Below, piece by piece: positions 6,592-10,688 of a DNA stretch of 10,688 nucleotides; position 1 is the stretch's first letter, and every line of letters starts with the position of its first letter. The notes below the pieces were generated by a model. The model was not told where the DNA came from and did no database searches. It saw only the letters and a list, made by a program, of their open reading frames with translations. The DNA comes from Thioalkalivibrio sp. Lineage in GTDB: Bacteria; Pseudomonadota; Gammaproteobacteria; Ectothiorhodospirales; Ectothiorhodospiraceae. Both the position numbers and the translations under genes were made by a program. The stretch spans positions 1 to 10,688 of the forward strand of contig SKNJ01000059.1 in the NCBI GenBank assembly GCA_007120575.1, in the 5' to 3' direction.

Positions 6592-7368
6592 TTATTCCGT
6601 CGGGGCGAGCGGATCGGCCGGTGGCGGCGTGTGGTAGATGTCGAAGCGGACACTCTTCCCGCGCACGCTGCCATGGGGCGGGTCAGGGCCCAGTGGTGGT
6701 GCCTGTAGCGGGCGTTTGACCACTACGCGGCGTTCCACGTGGGCGCGCAGTTGCGCGAGAGTCTGTGCGGCGTCGGCATCCGGCCGGGTGGGCATCAGGG
6801 CCTGCAGGAGCTGCATCTCCTTCTTTACCGCCGCGCGCTTGGCACGTTCGGGAAACATCGGATCGAATACCCCGGCAATGGGACGTTCGGTCGTTTGCGA
6901 CGGGTCGTACGGTCCCGCATACAGGTGGATCCGGCGGATGCTGTCGGTCAGCGCGGGATGCCGCGAGGCCCGTTCCAGGGCATCCGCGAGGAGCTGATAC
7001 ACGACCGGATGCCGCTCCCAGGCCATTACACGGTACCCGCGCGCCGCGAGCAGCAGGGCATCGCGTCCCAGTCCAGCCGAAGCATCGACAATCAGCGCAC
7101 CCTGCGGCGGTTGGCCCAGCGCGCGGACCAGTCCCTCGCGCTGTTGCTGGCTGTGGGCCAGCCGGTAGCCCTGTCGACCCGCGGTGAAGTCCAGATGCAG
7201 GCGGAGCGGGGGGCGGGATGTATCGCGAATCAGGGTCAGGCCCGATGCGTTGAGCTCGAGCGCCAGGGCTGTATCCACGGGGCCTTCGTACCCGACATTG
7301 TTCAGTTCGCGCCGCAGGCGTTCGGCGGCCTGCTCGAAGCCGTCCGCGGGACGGATCTCGATGTTCAT
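6592..7368 (-). CDS. rsmJ: 16S rRNA (guanine-1516-N2)-methyltransferase RsmJ
   Basis: SAM-dependent methyltransferase that makes m2G1516 in 16S rRNA of the small ribosomal subunit. The product is 258 aa, close to E. coli RsmJ (250). Family marks: the helper strand LHLDFTAGRQGYRL at 57-70, SAM motif I VDASAGLGRDA at 94-104, AWERHPVV at 116-123, the catalytic loop DPMFP at 169-173, VKKEM at 181-185, RVVVKRP at 214-220 and RFDIY at 241-245. The ATG at 7368 follows the slyX stop by 9 bp, so it is the last gene of a 2-hydroxyacid dehydrogenase-slyX-rsmJ unit. It ends with TAA 60 bp from the convergent Rieske-like gene. That 60-bp gap shows no convincing terminator. Confidence 0.95.
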   Translation of the reverse strand: MNIEIRPADGFEQAAERLRRELNNVGYEGPVDTALALELNASGLTLIRDTSRPPLRLHLDFTAGRQGYRLAHSQQQREGLVRALGQPPQGALIVDASAGLGRDALLLAARGYRVMAWERHPVVYQLLADALERASRHPALTDSIRRIHLYAGPYDPSQTTERPIAGVFDPMFPERAKRAAVKKEMQLLQALMPTRPDADAAQTLAQLRAHVERRVVVKRPLQAPPLGPDPPHGSVRGKSVRFDIYHTPPPADPLAPTE

Positions 7369-7377
7369 GACCCGTCG

Positions 7378-7596
7378 TCAGTAATGCGGGGGCGGTTCAT
7401 GTCCACCCGGCTCGGCCCCTTCGCGACCTTCGAGTTCGCGCAGGCGGTCCCGGAGCCACTGCACCTGTCGGCGCAGCTCGTCATTGGCCTGCTGCAGTTC
7501 GAGCTGCACCCGTGCCTGCTCGTCCTGGATAAACTCCTGGTGGGCGAGACGAATCTCCAGTTCCTCCAGACGTTTCTGCAGGGCATCGGTTTCCAT
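7378..7596 (-). CDS. slyX: SlyX family coiled-coil protein
   Basis: A 72-aa protein of the SlyX family, small cytoplasmic coiled-coil proteins of unknown role. Residues 6-58 form one continuous heptad-rich helix (LQKRLEELEIRLAHQEFIQ at 6-24, then LELQQANDELRRQVQWLRDR at about 32-51), ending in the proline- and histidine-rich tail typical of the family (HEPPPHY). The ATG at 7596 is 9 bp after the stop of the 2-hydroxyacid dehydrogenase, and the stop is 9 bp before rsmJ. Such tight spacing indicates one transcript. Confidence 0.92.
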   Translation of the reverse strand: METDALQKRLEELEIRLAHQEFIQDEQARVQLELQQANDELRRQVQWLRDRLRELEGREGAEPGGHEPPPHY

Positions 7597-7605
7597 GGTC
7601 GGGTC

Positions 7606-8583
7606 TCAGTTTACGGCATTGCGGGGCTGGCCGGCGGCGAAGGCCCGGATGTTCGCGGCCACTTCCGCGATTACGCGCTGGCGAGAGGAACGCGCGGCCC
7701 AGGCCGTGTGCGGGGTCAGTACCAGGTTCGGGATATCGTCGGCCAGCAGCGGATGGTCCGCGGGCGGCGGTTCGGGATCGACTACGTCGATGCCGGCCCC
7801 GCCCAGGTGCCCGCTCCGCAACTGCTCGGCGAGAGCGAATGGCTCCACCAGGCCGCCGCGGGCGGTGTTGAGCAACAGGGCCCCGGGGCGCATGCGTTCC
7901 AGCGCGGCACCGTCGATCAGGTGATGGGTGTCGGGTGTAAGGGGACAATGGAGGCTGACGACATCACTGGTCGCGAGGAGCTCGTCGAGCGGGATGCGTT
8001 CGACTCGGTCCGCCGGATCCGCCGCCCGGTGCCCTTCAGCGACTTGTACCTGCATCCCGAAGGCCCGGGCCAGACGTGCGGTCGCCTGGCCCAGCACACC
8101 CCATCCAATGATCCCCAGGCGCATCTCCGCCAGGCAGTCAATCCGGTGGTTCAGCAGGCAGAACTGGTCCGAGGTGCTCCAGCGCCCGGCACGGATATCC
8201 GCGCGGTAGTCGTCGAGCCGGGTTACCAGGGTCAGCAGGAGCGCAAACAGGTGTTGAACCACCGAGTCGGTCGCGTAGTCGCGCGCGTTGCAAACGCGAA
8301 TACCCCGGTGCGCCGCCGCATCAAGATCGATATTGTTGACGCCGGTTGCGGCAGCGCACACCAGTTTCAGGTGCGGTGCAGCGTCCAGGAAATCCGCATC
8401 CAGGACCACTTTGTTGGTGACCACGACATCCGCGGTGGCGAGGTGCCCGTTGCGTTCGGCCTCGCCGCCTCGGGCATGCAGGGTCCAGTCGGGGAGGGCA
8501 TCACGCAGAGGCGCGAGATCGAGGTCCCCACGGTCCACCGTGGCCAGATCCAGAAATACGCCCCTGCGCAGCTCGGTCATCAT
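7606..8583 (-). CDS. NAD(P)-dependent D-2-hydroxyacid dehydrogenase, glycerate dehydrogenase-like
   Basis: Cytoplasmic oxidoreductase that interconverts a 2-oxoacid and a D-2-hydroxyacid. The 325-aa length is typical. The nucleotide-binding GWGVLG lies at residues 160-165 after the substrate-domain mark AAATGVNNID at 77-86. The catalytic triad is complete: Arg242 in NTARGGLVEP (239-248), Glu271 in VDPEPPP (268-274) and His292 in TPHTAWAARSSRQR (290-303). The last stretch resembles hydroxypyruvate/glycerate dehydrogenases (HprA), but substrate cannot be fixed from sequence. Two adjacent ATGs (8583 and 8580) are possible; GGGGG just upstream suits the second better. It is the first gene of the unit with slyX and rsmJ. 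An intrinsic terminator of the upstream gene ends only 11 bp before it, leaving almost no room for a separate promoter. Confidence 0.9.
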   Translation of the reverse strand: MMTELRRGVFLDLATVDRGDLDLAPLRDALPDWTLHARGGEAERNGHLATADVVVTNKVVLDADFLDAAPHLKLVCAAATGVNNIDLDAAAHRGIRVCNARDYATDSVVQHLFALLLTLVTRLDDYRADIRAGRWSTSDQFCLLNHRIDCLAEMRLGIIGWGVLGQATARLARAFGMQVQVAEGHRAADPADRVERIPLDELLATSDVVSLHCPLTPDTHHLIDGAALERMRPGALLLNTARGGLVEPFALAEQLRSGHLGGAGIDVVDPEPPPADHPLLADDIPNLVLTPHTAWAARSSRQRVIAEVAANIRAFAAGQPRNAVN

Positions 8584-8594
8584 GCCCCCAATCG

Positions 8595-8619
8595 AAAAGG
8601 GCCCCGCAGTGCGGGGCCC
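8595..8619 (-). terminator. Rho-independent terminator after the Bax inhibitor-1 gene
   Basis: GGGCCCCGCA (8599-8608) and TGCGGGGCCC (8610-8619) form a very stable GC stem. On the minus strand it is followed directly by TTTT (8598-8595). It begins 29 nt past the Bax inhibitor-1 stop at 8649 and ends 11 nt before the dehydrogenase ATG at 8583. On the plus strand no T-run follows. Confidence 0.85.
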
Positions 8620-8648
8620 AGGTCGTGCCGTAGATTCACCGACGGGTG

Positions 8649-9338
8649 TTAGTTGTCACCCATGAAGAAGTGGAACAGGTTCAGCAGGTGCAGGAACATC
8701 ACGTAGAGGTTCGCGTACAGCGATACCGTCATCATGATGTAATTGGCCTCGGCGTCGTGGATCATGCGGCTGGTGTCGAACAGGATGGCGGCCGACAACA
8801 GCAGGACGACCGCTGACGAGATTGCCAGCGACAGGGCCGGAATCGCCAGGAACAGATTGGCGACGATCGCCAGCAGGGCCACGACCAGACCCACGACGAT
8901 GAAGCCCCCCAGGAAGCTGAAGTCCTTCTTGGTGGCCAGGGCGTAACCGGAAAGCGTGACAAACGCGATCGCCGTGGCCGCGAATGCGTTGCCCACGATC
9001 TGTGGCCCGTTGGGAAGCCCCAGGTACATGCTCAGAATCGGACCCAGGAAGAAGCCCAGCACGCCGGTGAAGGCGAAGGTCAGGACCAGGCCAAGCGCCG
9101 AATTCCGGGCAGCGTTGATTGCGAAGGGGCCACCGATCAGTACCGCCAGCAGGAAGATCCAGTGGACCGGCGGGGCATTGAGGGCCATCGCCGTGAATGC
9201 GGTGATGGCGCTGAAGGCCAGGGTCAGCGACAGCAGCATGTAGGTCTGCCGGATGACCCGGTTGGTAGAGATGGTCTCGCTGATGGAGCCGGTCGCGGAC
9301 GGATTGCGGCTCGAACGGACGATCTGGTCTCGGGACAC
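8649..9338 (-). CDS. Bax inhibitor-1/YccA family membrane protein
   Basis: Integral inner-membrane protein of the BI-1 (TMBIM) family; the E. coli member YccA binds and restrains the FtsH protease. From the GTG at 9338 it is 229 aa (YccA is 219). A polar N-terminus (1-30) precedes seven hydrophobic segments at about 33-54, 58-76, 80-104, 113-134, 141-165, 169-187 and 202-226. Family marks: LTFAFTGVLGFFLGPIL at 86-102, LFDTSRMIHDAEANY at 186-200 and the last helix with LYANLYVMFLHLLNLF. The GTG has a good Shine-Dalgarno 6 nt upstream; the longer in-frame ATG (9431) adds 31 residues with no family likeness. A weak TAGACT (9373-9378) could be a -10 box. A strong terminator follows, so it is probably a single-gene transcript. 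Confidence 0.92.
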   Translation of the reverse strand: MSRDQIVRSSRNPSATGSISETISTNRVIRQTYMLLSLTLAFSAITAFTAMALNAPPVHWIFLLAVLIGGPFAINAARNSALGLVLTFAFTGVLGFFLGPILSMYLGLPNGPQIVGNAFAATAIAFVTLSGYALATKKDFSFLGGFIVVGLVVALLAIVANLFLAIPALSLAISSAVVLLLSAAILFDTSRMIHDAEANYIMMTVSLYANLYVMFLHLLNLFHFFMGDN

Positions 9339-9344
9339 GATCAA

Positions 9345-9350
9345 CTCCTG
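9345..9350 (-). promoter_or_regulatory. Shine-Dalgarno that decides the GTG start of the Bax inhibitor-1 gene
   Basis: CAGGAG on the minus strand ends 6 nt before the GTG at 9338, the ideal distance. No such site precedes the longer ATG at 9431. Confidence 0.65.
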
Positions 9351-9440
9351 ATGGTTTTTTCGAACAGGCCCCAGTCTACCCGGAAACGACCACTCAATGC
9401 AGTCATTCCCGGGCAAGTCGCGGGGCCGCATGAGTCGGCG

Positions 9441-10688
9441 TTACTGGAGTGGCTCGCCCACCCGCTCGGAGACGACCTTCACCGCCTCGTTCGTGGACTT
9501 GAAGATGTTGTCCTTGCCGATGATCTCGTTCAGCCCGGTGCGTTCCATGACCTCCAGTACCTGAGCCTTGACCCCGGCAAACACCAGAGTGACCCCGCGG
9601 GCCTTCAGGCGGTGCACGAGTTGATGGATCACTTCTTCGCCGGAGGCATCGATCTCGTTGATGCCCTTGGTGACGATGATCAGGTACTTCGCCTGGGGGT
9701 GGCTCGCCACCAGGTCGAGCACGGCGTCTTCGAAATAGGGCACGTTGGCGAAGTAGAGCGACCCGTCGAAACGCATCAGCCCGACCTTCTCGCCGGTTTC
9801 GAGGCCGTAACGCTGAGCCTCGCGCAGGGTGCCATCCTCGTAACGGGCCAATTCGGACACCCGGGGCTTCATGGTGCGGTACAAGTACAACACGATGGCC
9901 AGGCCGGCACCGGTCAGGATGCCGTAATCGAGGTTGGGTGCCATCGCGAGGGTGGCCACGAACGTCACGAGCGCGGCCACACCGTCATGCTTGTTCGCCA
10001 TCCAGGCATGCTTGATCGCCTTGAAATTCACCAGTCCGGCAACCGCCATCATGATAATCGCGGCCAGCACTGCCTGAGGCAGGTGGTAGATCAGCGGCGT
10101 CAGAAACAGCAGTGCCAGCCCAATCAGCACGGCAGTGAATACCGACGAAAGGCCGGTCTTGGCGCCTGAGTTCAGGTTCACCGCCGAGCGTGAGAACGAG
10201 CCACTCACCGGATATGCCTGAGTGAGGCCGCCGGCCATGTTGGCTAGCCCCTGACCCACCAGTTCACGGCTCGGGTCGAGCCGCTGGCCTGTACGCGCGG
10301 CCATGGCCTTGGCAATCGCGATCGCTTCGGTGAAGCCGACCAGCGCGATGACAAAGGCGGTGGTGAGCAGGGTCGTGAACGTGCCGAAGGTGATCTCCGG
10401 CAACGAGAAGCCCGGTAGCCCCTGTGGCACGTTGCCGACCACCGCACCGCCACCATTGAGCTGGACGCCGTCGTCCGTGATGCGCTCGATCCGCCAGGCA
10501 GGCCCGGCGGCGCGTTCGCGCTCGGCGTCTGTCAGATGCGCCTCGGCAATATAGCGATCCGGTTCGCCCTCCACGCCAGGGACGCGGCGCAGACTGATCT
10601 CGCGGATCTCTTCGCGCAGGCTCGCCAGTTCGGGGCGCAGTTCGTCGCGCTGGAGCCGCAACTGATCGATCTGGTGGCGCACGCGTAC
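9441..10688 (-). CDS. SulP family anion transporter with STAS domain (5' end outside window)
   Basis: C-terminal 415 residues of a SulP/SLC26 transporter for sulfate, bicarbonate or another anion in the inner membrane. The frame enters open from the right edge, so the first membrane helices are missing. Visible parts, numbered from the edge: a charged coiled-coil-like segment at about 5-33 (DQLRLQRDELRPELASLREE) and a linker to 80; VGNVPQGLPGFSLPEI at 84-99; transport-domain helices with GFTEAIAIAKAMA (118-130), DPSRELVGQGLANMAGG (138-154) and YPVSGSFSRSAVN (159-171); further helices to about 270; then a STAS domain at about 300-408 with INEIDASGEE at 343-352. In most SulP proteins the loop before the GLPSFSLP-like motif is short; here it carries an insertion of about 75 residues. 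The substrate cannot be read from sequence. The 102-bp gap to the Bax inhibitor-1 gene has no strong terminator. Confidence 0.92.
   Translation of the reverse strand, partial: VRVRHQIDQLRLQRDELRPELASLREEIREISLRRVPGVEGEPDRYIAEAHLTDAERERAAGPAWRIERITDDGVQLNGGGAVVGNVPQGLPGFSLPEITFGTFTTLLTTAFVIALVGFTEAIAIAKAMAARTGQRLDPSRELVGQGLANMAGGLTQAYPVSGSFSRSAVNLNSGAKTGLSSVFTAVLIGLALLFLTPLIYHLPQAVLAAIIMMAVAGLVNFKAIKHAWMANKHDGVAALVTFVATLAMAPNLDYGILTGAGLAIVLYLYRTMKPRVSELARYEDGTLREAQRYGLETGEKVGLMRFDGSLYFANVPYFEDAVLDLVASHPQAKYLIIVTKGINEIDASGEEVIHQLVHRLKARGVTLVFAGVKAQVLEVMERTGLNEIIGKDNIFKSTNEAVKVVSERVGEPLQ

Noticed and set aside
6739..8652. 637-codon plus-strand open frame spanning three genes
   Set aside because: It is wholly antisense to rsmJ, slyX and the 2-hydroxyacid dehydrogenase, whose motifs are unmistakable. 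Long antisense frames are common in GC-rich DNA with G/C at third positions, and the translation shows no family motif.
9162..10169. 335-codon plus-strand open frame opposite SulP and the Bax inhibitor-1 gene
   Set aside because: Antisense shadow; rich in H, Q, G and D with no domain.

Overview
The window looks like a chromosomal core segment of a GC-rich gammaproteobacterium. The gene set (crcB-serS, cyaY, slyX-rsmJ, a YccA-type Bax inhibitor, a SoxW-like thioredoxin) and the strongly G/C-ending codons fit the Chromatiales/Ectothiorhodospiraceae, for example a Thioalkalivibrio-like sulfur oxidiser. That placement is inference from gene content and style, not a database result.

Layout. A glycolate-oxidase-type flavoprotein (glcD-like, running off the left edge on the minus strand) is divergent from a plus-strand group: crcB (fluoride channel), serS (seryl-tRNA synthetase), a secreted protein with two thioredoxin domains, and a small two-helix membrane protein. 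A 274-bp non-coding gap (4530-4803) follows. It is dominated by a 164-bp imperfect palindrome with 21-nt terminal inverted repeats, the best candidate for a mobile or structured element here. Next is a minus-strand cluster of an unrecognised 111-aa protein, a DUF423 membrane protein and cyaY (bacterial frataxin). Divergent from it, on the plus strand, is a membrane-anchored homologue of the Rieske iron-sulfur protein of the bc1 complex. All four [2Fe-2S] ligand positions are replaced in it, yet both structural disulfide cysteines remain. The rest is minus-strand: a D-2-hydroxyacid dehydrogenase, slyX and rsmJ packed as an operon; a Bax-inhibitor-1 family membrane protein ending in a clear intrinsic terminator; and a SulP anion transporter with a STAS domain that runs off the right edge.

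How the genes may work together. Most are independent housekeeping genes. Three loose themes can be seen. The first is glycolate/glyoxylate metabolism, with a glcD-like oxidase and a glycerate-dehydrogenase-like reductase. The second is extracytoplasmic thiol chemistry, with the tandem thioredoxin and its membrane neighbour. The third is iron-sulfur biology, with cyaY beside a Rieske-fold protein that seems to have given up its cluster. The degenerate Rieske protein is the most unusual gene in the window. No tRNA, rRNA, CRISPR array, transposase gene or phage gene was seen.
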